In this document: piece by piece, positions 1 through 7,685 of the stretch
Layout: each line of letters starts with the position of its first letter
Position numbering within the stretch: the stretch's first letter is position 1
Source: CAYHHI01 sp964356335
GTDB taxonomy: Bacteria > Arandabacterota > Arandabacteria > Arandabacterales > Arandabacteraceae
NCBI GenBank assembly: GCA_964356335.1
Contig: CAYHHI010000007.1
Span: 1-64,000, forward strand
Length of the DNA stretch: 64,000 bases
Direction: 5' to 3'
Notes under the pieces: generated by a model
What the model was told of the DNA's origin: nothing
Database searches by the model: none
Seen by the model: only the letters and a program-made list of their open reading frames with translations
Made by a program: the position numbers and the translations under genes

Positions 1-94
1 CGGAGGGACTGTAACTTATCATTACCCAGTTCGAATAGACACCCTCTGCTTCGGGTTCCCTGAGCTCAACTTTCATAGGTGGCATCTTTTCCAT
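1..94 (-). CDS. DUF3467 family protein, N-terminal part (runs off the left edge)
   Basis: Read on the minus strand, an ATG at 94-92 preceded by an AAGGAG Shine-Dalgarno (around 104-109) opens a frame that stays open to base 1. The visible peptide starts MEKMPPMKVELREPEAEG and continues with V-Y-S-N-W-V-M-I-S-Y-S-P-S. The arrangement 'acidic residues, G-x-YSN, hydrophobic, S-x-S' is how DUF3467 proteins begin; these are roughly 90-residue proteins of unknown function. Only about 31 codons are visible, so the C-terminal half and stop are missing. It lies just downstream of the M6 protease gene on the same strand, 24 bases after its stop, so the two may be co-transcribed. Family assignment rests on pattern recognition alone. 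Confidence 0.72.
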   Translation of the reverse strand, partial: MEKMPPMKVELREPEAEGVYSNWVMISYSPS

Positions 95-118
95 CGCGTC
101 GCGCTCCTTTCTCCGTTC

Positions 119-1927
119 TCATTTCTTGATGGCTATGACCCCTGTCGCCTGTTCGCCTGATGATCGAACAGAATAGAGGTAGAGACCTGGCTCGACAAGC
201 CTCCCGCTCTCATTCTTTCCATCCCACAGAGCAGTGCCGTCGCCCAGGACCTCACCGACTTGTTCATCAAGCCTTCTCAGGGGATTGCCTTCGAGATCGA
301 AAATCGTCACCTCGAACCCAAAAGGTTTGACGGGTCCGATCTTGGGGACGAAAACCACCCTCAACGGTCTGCCCGCCCGCAGACTGTCAAGGCTGTAAGG
401 GTTAGGGTAGGCATAGACATGACCCGCCTGGGGCAGTCCGATTCGGATATCTGCCTGGATTACGTCCAAAGGCTTCTCCTCAATACTCTCGACAGCCACA
501 CCCGAGAACCTGCCTCCACTGAGATTGCTCGAAGGATCGGTGTACGGCGTGAATTCCTGCTTATTGAGACTGCCCGGCCAGAAATCAGACGGCTGGCCCG
601 GGATATCGGGATTTCCTGTAGCGGAGTTTACAGTCCCGCCATCTGCCTGGATCACCTCTGCTAGCCTTTGTCCCGCCGTGTTATTGTTTGGTCTTGATTC
701 ATCAACCTTCCAGATCAGCATGCCGGAGGCAGGCAGATATGATTCGAAGTACCCGTGCCGCGTCTGCCGATTCTCTAGAATGAAGTACTCCCCCTTGCCC
801 TGGCCGTAAGGCGTCCAGTCCATACCGCCGGGATTATCGAGCAGGGAGAACGCGGCCCTGCTGTCCCCAAGAGGCCTTATCTCAGCTCCCTCGACGTGAT
901 CAGGGCCCGGGCATCCAAGGCAGACCTGCTGGGGGTCGATCCAGCCGAGCATGTACTTCATCGGCGTCGAAAGGTGACACGGCCTGCTTCCTTGTCTGCC
1001 CTGAGGACCGTTCCACGCGCCCGCGTCCATGAGGCACAACGGTCCCACAACTGATTCGCCCGTAAGACTGTTGTAGAGGTCGGGTAGACCCAGGAGGTGG
1101 CAGAATTCGTGCGCGAAGACGCCGATCTCGCTGAGTTCCGGCACGATGACGAAGGGTCCTACTCTCACGCTATCAATTGAAGTCTCTCGGGTTGGAGCGT
1201 AGTAATCAAGGTTTGACTGGAGTGACCATATATAGTTTTCGCTGCCGGGGCTGTCTCCCAGTTGCTCGGCCCCTATCCCGGCATGCACGATGAAAAGCGC
1301 GTCAATGAAGCCATCGTCATCCCCTGAGTGCGGTATGCCATCGGGACCATCATTATCGAAATCCCGCAGGTCAATCTGGGCAGCGGCCAGCTCTACCGCA
1401 TGCTTGACCAGTCCCCAGACATTGAGCGGAAACTCACAGATTGAGGGAGCAAGGGCATAGCCCGAGATATCAAGCCCATGATCGTCTTGAGTGCCTCTTA
1501 GGCCGTCTCGGTTGACTATGTCGCGATGCCGGCAATCGCTTCTCACCCAACCCACGATGCCCCCCTCGAGGGAGAATCTTTCATATGAGTTTTCTCTGAA
1601 GTATGACTTGAGGCTTGAGGAGTTCTGGCCGTCGAAGAGTTTCTGTTCGAAGAATTCTGGCGTATGGATAGTCTGCTCAACGAGCTTGTCAGGAAAATCC
1701 ACGAGGATGACGAGGGCCTTGCATACCCCGACGGGTCTCGTTTTTGCCGGGCTTTCGGGAACGTCCACAATATTGGGGCGTATCTTGAAATAGCCAGGTC
1801 CGCTCCCCGTCCCGAGCAAGGTTCCGCTGCCCGGCTGCGCAGTTATGGCCAGGCAGAAGTCGGCGAGACCCAGGATGGCGAGGATAACGAGAAGGCAAAC
1901 CCAGGTGGACGCGGCGATCTTACTCAT
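119..1927 (-). CDS. Secreted M6-family metalloprotease with FlgD-like C-terminal domain
   Basis: A 602-residue exported zinc protease of the immune-inhibitor-A (M6) type. Residues 1-27 form a signal peptide. The catalytic motif HEFCHLLGLPDLYN lies near residues 272-285 (HExxHxxGxxD, two zinc His, catalytic Glu and a third ligand), followed by a Gly/Trp-rich turn. The last 100 residues hold a Y-P-N-P-Y start, a beta-rich stretch with W-D-G-K-N and a Gly-x-Tyr-x-Tyr ending, typical of the FlgD-Ig or type IX-like sorting domain on secreted proteins of FCB-group bacteria. Role by family: extracellular protein degradation. The start is set by the signal peptide. No Shine-Dalgarno precedes the ATG and the predicted promoter lies about 10 bases away, so the transcript may be leaderless. 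Confidence 0.9.
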   Translation of the reverse strand: MSKIAASTWVCLLVILAILGLADFCLAITAQPGSGTLLGTGSGPGYFKIRPNIVDVPESPAKTRPVGVCKALVILVDFPDKLVEQTIHTPEFFEQKLFDGQNSSSLKSYFRENSYERFSLEGGIVGWVRSDCRHRDIVNRDGLRGTQDDHGLDISGYALAPSICEFPLNVWGLVKHAVELAAAQIDLRDFDNDGPDGIPHSGDDDGFIDALFIVHAGIGAEQLGDSPGSENYIWSLQSNLDYYAPTRETSIDSVRVGPFVIVPELSEIGVFAHEFCHLLGLPDLYNSLTGESVVGPLCLMDAGAWNGPQGRQGSRPCHLSTPMKYMLGWIDPQQVCLGCPGPDHVEGAEIRPLGDSRAAFSLLDNPGGMDWTPYGQGKGEYFILENRQTRHGYFESYLPASGMLIWKVDESRPNNNTAGQRLAEVIQADGGTVNSATGNPDIPGQPSDFWPGSLNKQEFTPYTDPSSNLSGGRFSGVAVESIEEKPLDVIQADIRIGLPQAGHVYAYPNPYSLDSLRAGRPLRVVFVPKIGPVKPFGFEVTIFDLEGNPLRRLDEQVGEVLGDGTALWDGKNESGRLVEPGLYLYSVRSSGEQATGVIAIKK

Positions 1928-1936
1928 CTTGGTATC

Positions 1937-1965
1937 ACTCTAATCCGCTCTGAGCCCCCTGTCAA
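1937..1965 (-). promoter_or_regulatory. Sigma-70 type promoter for the M6 protease gene
   Basis: On the minus strand TTGACA (1965-1960) is followed after 17 bases by TAGAGT (1942-1937). The expected transcription start is near 1930, only a few bases before the ATG at 1927, which leaves no room for a ribosome binding site. Confidence 0.6.
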
Positions 1966-2032
1966 GAAGGACCGATGAAGCCAAACGTCTTTAGCTTGCG
2001 GCCGCCTGCCCTTTTGCCTGCCGCCAAAGGTC

Positions 2033-2060
2033 TTGACGCGGGTTCCGCTGGTATGATAGT
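2033..2060 (+). promoter_or_regulatory. Possible promoter upstream of rfaE1
   Basis: TTGACG at 2033-2038 with GATAGT at 2055-2060 (16-base spacer), overlapping a TATGAT at 2052-2057. The match is moderate and the -10 choice is uncertain. It lies 75 bases before the gene, in the gap divergent from the M6 protease. Confidence 0.3.
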
Positions 2061-2134
2061 TTCCCGATGAGCTTTCTTGGTAGCATAAGCCTTTGAAAGC
2101 CCATTTTGATCTTTGATGCGGGGTGAGTAAGCCT

Positions 2135-3151
2135 ATGACTAGCATATCTCTTGGAAGGGTGAATGATATCCTCGGAGCCATCAGGACCAAGAAGGCCATG
2201 GTGATCGGGGATGTAATGCTTGACCGGTACCTCTGGGGGAGTGTATCCAGGATTTCGCCTGAGGCTCCAGTCCCCGTAGTCGAGATCACCGAAGAGACGA
2301 CAAGGCTCGGGGGCGCTGCCAATGTTGCAAACAACATCGTGTCACTTGGTGCAACCTGCCACATCTTCGGTATCGTGGGTGACGATCACGACGGGCTTGA
2401 TTTGAGCCGCAGGATTGAGGAACAGGGCATAGTGGCAAGTGGTCTGGTCTGCGACCGGACGCGGCCCACCACGGTGAAAACTAGAATCATTGCACACGGC
2501 CAGCAGGTGGTTAGAGCCGACAGGGAGATGAGGAATGAAGTGAAAGGTGCAGTGGAGGAGACCCTGCTTCAGCATGTGATCGATGGGATGGACGGTTTCG
2601 ACGCCATCATAATCTCCGACTATGGCAAGGGAGTGATCACGAAGCGGCTGCTTGGATCTTTGATACCCAGAGCGCGGTCGAAGGGTAAGATTGTTTCGGT
2701 GGATCCAAAGGAAGCCCAGTTCCGAAACTACAAGAATGTATCGCTCATAACTCCGAATCAGATTGAGGCCGGCAGTGTTGTCGGCGGAAGAATAAGCGAT
2801 GATAAGTCTTTGATGGAGGTCGGCTGGCAAGTATTCGACCTCTTGGAGCCCGACGCTCTCCTCATCACGCGCGGCGAAAAGGGAATGTCACTTTTCCAAG
2901 GGGGACGCACATACAGTCACTTCCCGACCGTGGCCAGGCAGGTCTACGATGTCACTGGCGCAGGCGACACGGTGATATGCTCTTTCACGCTTGCGCTTTG
3001 CGGAGGAGCGACCATGGCCGAGGCTGCCCAGATAGCTAACCACGCCGCAGGCATAGTGATCAGAGAGGTAGGAACGGCGGCGGTCAGGGGCGCGGATTTG
3101 GTTGCGGCTTTCGAGGATCTTGAGCGGGAAGGGGCAGGGGGAGAGTGTTAG
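2135..3151 (+). CDS. rfaE1: D-glycero-beta-D-manno-heptose-7-phosphate kinase (RfaE1/HldA type)
   Basis: A PfkB/ribokinase-family kinase that phosphorylates heptose 7-phosphate at C1 in ADP-heptose synthesis for the LPS core. The N-terminus has the family pattern V-I-G-D-V-M-L-D-R-Y-L-W-G and S-R-I-S-P-E-A-P-V-P-V-V. The C-terminal PfkB signature D-V-T-G-A-G-D-T, with the catalytic Asp, is near residue 272. Length (338 residues) fits a stand-alone kinase domain of the HldE type. A GTG at 2123 is also possible, but GGGGTGAG at 2120-2127 is well spaced for the ATG at 2135, which I prefer. The next gene supplies the adenylyltransferase step, so the HldE activity is split over two adjacent genes. 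Confidence 0.92.
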   Translation: MTSISLGRVNDILGAIRTKKAMVIGDVMLDRYLWGSVSRISPEAPVPVVEITEETTRLGGAANVANNIVSLGATCHIFGIVGDDHDGLDLSRRIEEQGIVASGLVCDRTRPTTVKTRIIAHGQQVVRADREMRNEVKGAVEETLLQHVIDGMDGFDAIIISDYGKGVITKRLLGSLIPRARSKGKIVSVDPKEAQFRNYKNVSLITPNQIEAGSVVGGRISDDKSLMEVGWQVFDLLEPDALLITRGEKGMSLFQGGRTYSHFPTVARQVYDVTGAGDTVICSFTLALCGGATMAEAAQIANHAAGIVIREVGTAAVRGADLVAAFEDLEREGAGGEC

Positions 3152-3152
3152 C

Positions 3153-3653
3153 ATGGGAACGGTGCTCAGCATGGATGAGGTCTGCGCGGAGAGGAAGGCC
3201 GCCCGAGAGCGGGGCAAGAAGTTCGTCTTTACCAATGGGTGTTTTGACCTGCTCCACCGGGGTCATGTCGAGCTCCTTAAGACCGCGAAGGCCATGGGGG
3301 ATCTGCTCTGTGTCGGCGTGAACAGCGACACCTCCGTGCGGAGGCTCAAGGGCCCGAGAAGGCCGGTCGTACCCGAAGCTGACAGGGCGGCTGTCCTAGC
3401 CGGGCTCGGAGCGGTTGACTTTGTGACCATGTTCGATGAAGACACCCCGGCGCGCATAATCTCCATCTTGAGGCCCGATGTGCTGGTCAAAGGGTCCGAC
3501 TACGCCATGGCCGAAATAGTTGGCCGGAGTGATGTCGAAGAGGCGGGTGGAGTGGTCGCGAGGATTCCGCTTTACCGCAGCCTTTCCACAGAGAAGCTCC
3601 TCAAGGAAATCGCACGGCGTTACAGGGATGTTGTTGACACGGATCTTCGATAA
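3153..3653 (+). CDS. rfaE2: D-glycero-beta-D-manno-heptose 1-phosphate adenylyltransferase (RfaE2)
   Basis: A 166-residue cytidylyltransferase-like nucleotidyltransferase that makes ADP-heptose from heptose 1-phosphate and ATP. The signature T-N-G-C-F-D-L-L-H-R-G-H-V (HxGH) is near residues 27-39, followed by V-G-V-N-S-D-T-S-V and V-K-G-S-D-Y-A, all standard for RfaE domain II. The ATG at 3153 is one base after the rfaE1 stop and is preceded by GGGGGAG, so it is preferred over an in-frame ATG at 3102 inside rfaE1. Translational coupling with rfaE1 is likely. Together the two genes indicate an LPS-type outer membrane. Confidence 0.93.
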   Translation: MGTVLSMDEVCAERKAARERGKKFVFTNGCFDLLHRGHVELLKTAKAMGDLLCVGVNSDTSVRRLKGPRRPVVPEADRAAVLAGLGAVDFVTMFDEDTPARIISILRPDVLVKGSDYAMAEIVGRSDVEEAGGVVARIPLYRSLSTEKLLKEIARRYRDVVDTDLR

Positions 3654-3727
3654 CGCTCGAAGTGCCTCTGGCGCGGTTTGCGTCAAGGCCTCGTGAATGG
3701 AAGCGGAGGTAAGTTGCAGGCGAAGCC

Positions 3728-3755
3728 TTGACGCATCGGCTTCCCATGGTATATC
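3728..3755 (+). promoter_or_regulatory. Promoter for the cDPGS-like/sucCD operon
   Basis: TTGACG (3728-3733), 16-base spacer, TATATC (3750-3755), in the 198-base gap between rfaE2 and the GTPase gene at 3852. The predicted leader is about 90 bases; no clear structure was seen in it. Confidence 0.5.
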
Positions 3756-3851
3756 CTCCAAAAGATAACTAGGATGAGCCTATGGTCAGCAATATGTTGA
3801 TGCTGGCCGTCGGGTATTCCATGCGAGAGAGTTGTAGAGAGGGGGGAGTCG

Positions 3852-5177
3852 GTGAAACGCACACGTGTTTTAATAATGGGAGCGGCTGGAAGGGACTTCC
3901 ATAATTTCAATGTCTTTTTCAGAGAGAAACGTGAGTATGAGGTCGTGATGTTCACGGCGACACAGATTCCGCACATTACCGGAAGGACGTATCCACGCAA
4001 GCTTGCGGGCAGGTTGTATCCCAGAGGGATCAGGATACGTGCCGAAGAGGATCTCGACAAGATCATAAAGGCAAGCAGAGTGGACCTTGTTGTGTTTTCC
4101 TATAGCGATGTCCCTCATCTCACGGTGATGCATAAGGCATCCCAGGTGATCGCGGCAGGCGCGGATTTCATGCTGCTAGGCGCCGAATCGACTTGGCTTG
4201 AATCGAGGCGCCGGGTGGTCACCGTCTGTGCGACCAGGACGGGTTCGGGCAAGAGCCAGACCACCCGCAAAGTCTGCGAAGTCATGGAAGAGATGGGCAG
4301 GAAGGTTGTGGTGGTGAGACACCCTATGCCCTATGGGGACCTCGAGAGGCAGGCGGTTCAGAGATTTGCGCAAGAAACCGATCTGGATTTCCACAACTGC
4401 ACCATAGAAGAAAGAGAGGAGTACGAGCCTCATATCAAGAGTGGTAGGGTCGTTTACGCTGGAGTCGACTATGGGGCGATATTGAAGCAGGCGGAAAAGG
4501 AAGCCGATGTCATCGTCTGGGATGGTGGGAACAACGATCTCCCATTCTATAGACCTGATATTCATATAGTTGTTGTCGACCCACACAGGCCGAATGACCA
4601 GACCACAAGCCATCCGGGGGAAGCCAACCTCCGCATGGCGGACGTCATCGTCATAAACAAGGTTGACACTGCGAAGCGTAGCAACGTCGTCAAAGTCGCC
4701 AGGATCATTGATTCCTTGAACCCTCGGGCTGAGGTGATAAGGGCAGCCTCGCCGATTGAGGTCGATTCTCCGCACCTGATCAGGGGCAAGCGGGTCTTGG
4801 TCATAGAGGACGGCCCGACCTTGACGCACGGCGACATGAATCTCGGTGCGGGCATAGTTGCTGCCAAGAAGTACAAGGCCAGGAAGGTCATTGACCCGCG
4901 GCCGTTTGCTGTCGGTGAGCTCAAGGAAACTCTGAAGAGGTATCCGCGGATCGTGAACCTCATTCCTGCGATGGGATACACCGAGGGGCAGAAGCAGGAC
5001 CTCGAAGCAACCATTAAGGCGGCGCGTTGCGATGCAGTCGTGAATGCCACTCCTGCCGACTTGAGCGCGATAATAGACATCGATGTGCCTGTCGCGAAAG
5101 TGACCTATGAGTTGAGCGAGATTGGAAGGCCAAGCATCAGGTCTGTCCTCAAGAACTTCTTCAGGCAAGAGAGGTAG
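3852..5177 (+). CDS. Cyclic 2,3-diphosphoglycerate synthetase-like P-loop GTPase (COG2403)
   Basis: A 441-residue predicted nucleotide-binding protein. Residues 1-120 look like a Rossmann-type domain (M-G-A-A-G-R-D-F-H-N-F-N). A P-loop R-T-G-S-G-K-S-Q-T-T follows near 128-137. Then come W-D-G-G-N-N-D (Walker B region), a D-P-H-R-P segment and the guanine-like motif V-I-N-K-V-D. This order is that of the cyclic 2,3-diphosphoglycerate synthetase family, which in methanogens makes the thermoprotectant cDPG; bacterial members have no established role. The gene ends 3 bases before sucC, so it is most likely co-transcribed with succinyl-CoA synthetase. That neighbour gives no direct explanation of function. 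A nucleoside-triphosphate-dependent ligase or chaperone role is possible. Family assignment is confident; substrate is not. Confidence 0.8.
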   Translation: MKRTRVLIMGAAGRDFHNFNVFFREKREYEVVMFTATQIPHITGRTYPRKLAGRLYPRGIRIRAEEDLDKIIKASRVDLVVFSYSDVPHLTVMHKASQVIAAGADFMLLGAESTWLESRRRVVTVCATRTGSGKSQTTRKVCEVMEEMGRKVVVVRHPMPYGDLERQAVQRFAQETDLDFHNCTIEEREEYEPHIKSGRVVYAGVDYGAILKQAEKEADVIVWDGGNNDLPFYRPDIHIVVVDPHRPNDQTTSHPGEANLRMADVIVINKVDTAKRSNVVKVARIIDSLNPRAEVIRAASPIEVDSPHLIRGKRVLVIEDGPTLTHGDMNLGAGIVAAKKYKARKVIDPRPFAVGELKETLKRYPRIVNLIPAMGYTEGQKQDLEATIKAARCDAVVNATPADLSAIIDIDVPVAKVTYELSEIGRPSIRSVLKNFFRQER

Positions 5178-5180
5178 AGC

Positions 5181-6320
5181 TTGAAACTACACGAATACCA
5201 GGCCAAGGACATCTTCGCGAAGTTTGGAATTCCGATTCAGATGGGTGAGGTGGCGGCGAGTCCGGAGGAGGCCAGGGCAATCGCTGCGAAGATAGGGAAG
5301 AAAGTGGTCATAAAGGCACAAGTGCATGTAGGCGGCCGGGGCAAGGCTGGCGGCATCAAGTTCGCCTCAGCGCCCGAGGAGGCTTACCGGGTTGCGTCCC
5401 ACATTCTCTCGATGTCAATAAAGGGACTGCCCGTTAAGAAGGTCATGGTGGGTGAATGTGTTGACGTCACTGATGAGTACTATCTCGGCATAATCGTTGA
5501 CAGGAAATCGCAGAAGCCCGTGATCATGGTGAGCGCAGCCGGTGGAGTGGACATAGAGGAGGTTGCCAGGGAGAGTCCTGAGAAAATCTATAAGTATATC
5601 GTGGATCCGATGAGGGGACTTCTGGCCTATCAGGCCAGGGACCTGGCGTTCAGGATCGTGCGTGACCGGAAGTTCGCCATGAAGACGGCGGGTGTGCTCC
5701 AAAAGCTCTACAGGGTCTTCACGTCCGTTGACGCCTCGCTCGCTGAGATAAATCCGTTCGTGAGGACCCCGGCAGGCGACATGATCGCCCTCGACGCCAA
5801 GATAAGCATCGACGACAACGCCCTGGAGAGACAACCGGAGATCGAGAAGATGCGGGATCTCGATGCGGAGAATCCCTATGAGACCAAGGCGAGAGAGAAG
5901 GGCCTGAGCTACGTCAAGCTGGAGGGCTCAATAGGCTGCATCGTGAACGGCGCAGGTCTCGCGATGGCAACCATGGACATGATCAAGCACTACGGCGGGG
6001 AGCCTGCCAACTTCCTCGACATCGGCGGGAGCTCGAGTCCGGAGAAGGTCACGGCAGCGATGGAGATAATTCTCTCTGATAAGAACGTAAAGGCGATTTT
6101 CTTCAATATATTCGGCGGAATCACGAGGTGTGACGACGTTGCCAAAGGCATCGTTGAGGCCCTGGAACACATGAGAATAAATATGCCTGTGGTCGTGAGG
6201 CTCACGGGGACCAACGAGGAGATTGCGCGCGAGATTCTGCGCGAAGTCAGGGTCGTGCCTGTCACCACGATGGATGAAGGCGTGAAGGAAGCAATAAGAT
6301 TGAGCAGAGGGGGCGAGTAA
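5181..6320 (+). CDS. sucC: Succinyl-CoA synthetase beta subunit (ADP/GDP-forming)
   Basis: A 379-residue ATP-grasp subunit of succinate-CoA ligase. The N-terminus M-K-L-H-E-Y-Q-A-K-D-I-F and the block K-A-Q-V-H-V-G-G-R-G-K-A-G-G are diagnostic. The C-terminal region has N-I-F-G-G-I-T-R-C and the ending typical of SucC. It catalyses the reversible conversion of succinyl-CoA plus NDP and phosphate to succinate plus NTP and CoA, together with SucD. It starts with TTG preceded by GAGGTAGAG, 3 bases after the GTPase stop, and is followed directly by sucD. Confidence 0.95.
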   Translation: MKLHEYQAKDIFAKFGIPIQMGEVAASPEEARAIAAKIGKKVVIKAQVHVGGRGKAGGIKFASAPEEAYRVASHILSMSIKGLPVKKVMVGECVDVTDEYYLGIIVDRKSQKPVIMVSAAGGVDIEEVARESPEKIYKYIVDPMRGLLAYQARDLAFRIVRDRKFAMKTAGVLQKLYRVFTSVDASLAEINPFVRTPAGDMIALDAKISIDDNALERQPEIEKMRDLDAENPYETKAREKGLSYVKLEGSIGCIVNGAGLAMATMDMIKHYGGEPANFLDIGGSSSPEKVTAAMEIILSDKNVKAIFFNIFGGITRCDDVAKGIVEALEHMRINMPVVVRLTGTNEEIAREILREVRVVPVTTMDEGVKEAIRLSRGGE

Positions 6321-7307
6321 ATGGGCGTCCTGGTCGGGAAGAACACGCGAGTGGTTGTGCAGGGCATTACCGGGCGAGATGGAAGGTTCCATGCCCTTCA
6401 GATGAAGGAATACGGCACAAAGGTCGTTGCAGGTGTCACGCCGGGCAAGGGTGGGGAGAAGGTGGACGGCATCGCGGTCTTTGATTCGGTCCGAGAAGCG
6501 GTCAAGAAGACGGGCGCTAATGCATCTGTGATATACGTTCCCTCCTTCGCGGCGGCAGATGCGATTTACGAAGCATGCGACGCCGGCATCGAGGTGATAG
6601 TCTGCATCAGCGAGGGCATTCCAACTCTGGAGATGGTCAAGTTGGTCGATTACTTGAAACAGAGTAAGGCGCGTCTGGTAGGTCCCAACTGCCCCGGGGT
6701 CATAACTCCTGGTGAGGCAAAGGTGGGCATCATGCCGGGGAGAATCCACAAGCGGGGATCGGTGGGTGTTGTTTCACGGAGCGGCACCTTGACCTACGAG
6801 GTTGTCTATCAACTCACCAAGCGCGGCATCGGGCAATCTACTTGCATGGGCATCGGAGGCGATCCCATAATTGGCACCAACTTCATCGACGCCCTGACCT
6901 TGTTCGAAGCGGACGGGCACACCAAGGCGGTGGTCTTGATCGGCGAAATAGGCGGAACCGATGAAGAGGAAGCTGCGAAATTCATAAAGAGACATATGAC
7001 CAAGCCTGTTGTTGCTTTCATCGCGGGCATCACGGCGCCGCCTGGAAAGCGGATGGGTCACGCGGGAGCCATAATCTCAGGTGGGACAGGGACTGCGAAA
7101 GAGAAGATAGATGCCTTCGAGGCGGTCGGTGTTCCGGTCGCGAAGACGCCGAGCGAGATCGGCGAACTTGTCATGCGGATACTCGCGAAGAGAGCTGGCA
7201 AGGAAGCTGCGAAGAAAATTCGGAAAAGAGGCGCGAAGAGATCGCTGAAAAAAATCAGCAAAAAAACGAAAACATCAGTTAAAAAGCTTGACAAAAAGCT
7301 GCGATAG
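6321..7307 (+). CDS. sucD: Succinyl-CoA synthetase alpha subunit with a lysine-rich C-terminal tail
   Basis: The CoA-binding alpha subunit. Family features are V-Q-G-I-T-G-R-D-G near the N-terminus, V-G-P-N-C-P-G-V-I in the middle and the phosphorylated histidine in M-G-H-A-G-A-I near residue 246. The usual length is about 290 residues; here the protein is 328. The extra 38 or so residues are almost entirely basic (repeated KK, KR, KKISKK), visibly like bacterial histone-H1-like tails. The tail is encoded in frame without a break, so it is a true extension unless there is a sequencing error. The ATG follows the sucC stop directly. A separate lysine-rich 22-residue gene lies 123 bases downstream. 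Confidence 0.95.
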   Translation: MGVLVGKNTRVVVQGITGRDGRFHALQMKEYGTKVVAGVTPGKGGEKVDGIAVFDSVREAVKKTGANASVIYVPSFAAADAIYEACDAGIEVIVCISEGIPTLEMVKLVDYLKQSKARLVGPNCPGVITPGEAKVGIMPGRIHKRGSVGVVSRSGTLTYEVVYQLTKRGIGQSTCMGIGGDPIIGTNFIDALTLFEADGHTKAVVLIGEIGGTDEEEAAKFIKRHMTKPVVAFIAGITAPPGKRMGHAGAIISGGTGTAKEKIDAFEAVGVPVAKTPSEIGELVMRILAKRAGKEAAKKIRKRGAKRSLKKISKKTKTSVKKLDKKLR

Positions 7308-7430
7308 TTGTGGAATCTCGTGTGGAGTGTGATCGGTCTTCCTCCAAAGCGGCTCATGCCTCGTGAGCTCTTAAGGTCGCGGTGAGGCTGAGCTGAGGAG
7401 GACAAACCAGAGAAAGGGGGCTATCGGAAA

Positions 7431-7499
7431 ATGGCCGCCAAGAAGAAGGCAAAGAAGGCGACGAAGAAGGTCAAGAAGTCGTCAAAGAAGAAGAGATAG
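7431..7499 (+). CDS. 22-residue lysine-rich peptide (histone-H1-tail-like)
   Basis: A short frame ATG...TAG encodes MAAKKKAKKATKKVKKSSKK followed by K-R. AGAAAGGGGG at 7411-7420 is a good ribosome binding site 10 bases upstream. More than half the residues are lysine; the rest are Ala, Thr, Ser and Val. This resembles the C-terminal repeats of bacterial H1-like DNA-binding proteins and also the tail of SucD just upstream. It could be a nucleoid or RNA-binding peptide, or a remnant of a duplicated tail. Function is unknown; the case for translation rests on the Shine-Dalgarno and the biased composition. Confidence 0.55.
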   Translation: MAAKKKAKKATKKVKKSSKKKR

Positions 7500-7521
7500 T
7501 CGAGTTTAAGGTTCAGATTGA

Positions 7522-7556
7522 AGAGGGCGGCAGGCTGGAAGGTCTGCCGCTCTTGT
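7522..7556 (+). terminator. Hairpin downstream of the lysine-rich peptide
   Basis: AGAGGGCGGCAG and CTGCCGCTCTT flank a short loop, giving a GC-rich stem with a small bulge, followed by TCTTGTCATC rather than a clean T-run. It would end the sucCD-peptide transcript. Moderate support only. Confidence 0.45.
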
Positions 7557-7584
7557 CATCAAGGGCCTTTGCCAGAAAATGAAG

Positions 7585-7613
7585 TTGCGGCTCGAGCAGG
7601 CGTATGTTATACG
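7585..7613 (+). promoter_or_regulatory. Possible promoter for ndk
   Basis: TTGCGG (7585-7590), 17 bases, TATACG (7608-7613). The -10 is good and the -35 is weak. Transcription would begin near 7620 and pass through the hairpin at 7642-7668. Confidence 0.4.
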
Positions 7614-7641
7614 TAGAAAGAGGTTCGGCTCAGCATCGAGG

Positions 7642-7668
7642 AAGGGTCTCAGTGGCGGGACCCTTTTT
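7642..7668 (+). terminator. Terminator-like hairpin in the ndk leader
   Basis: AAGGGTC (7642-7648) pairs with GACCCTT (7659-7665) and is followed by a T-run to 7668. It sits between the candidate ndk promoter and the ndk start, so it could attenuate ndk or stop read-through from upstream. Confidence 0.45.
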
Positions 7669-7685
7669 AAGTGGGGGTAAGAAGA

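Noticed and set aside
4176..5168. Antisense open frame of 330 codons opposite the GTPase gene
   Set aside because: Shadow of a conserved gene, with an amino acid make-up typical of antisense translation.
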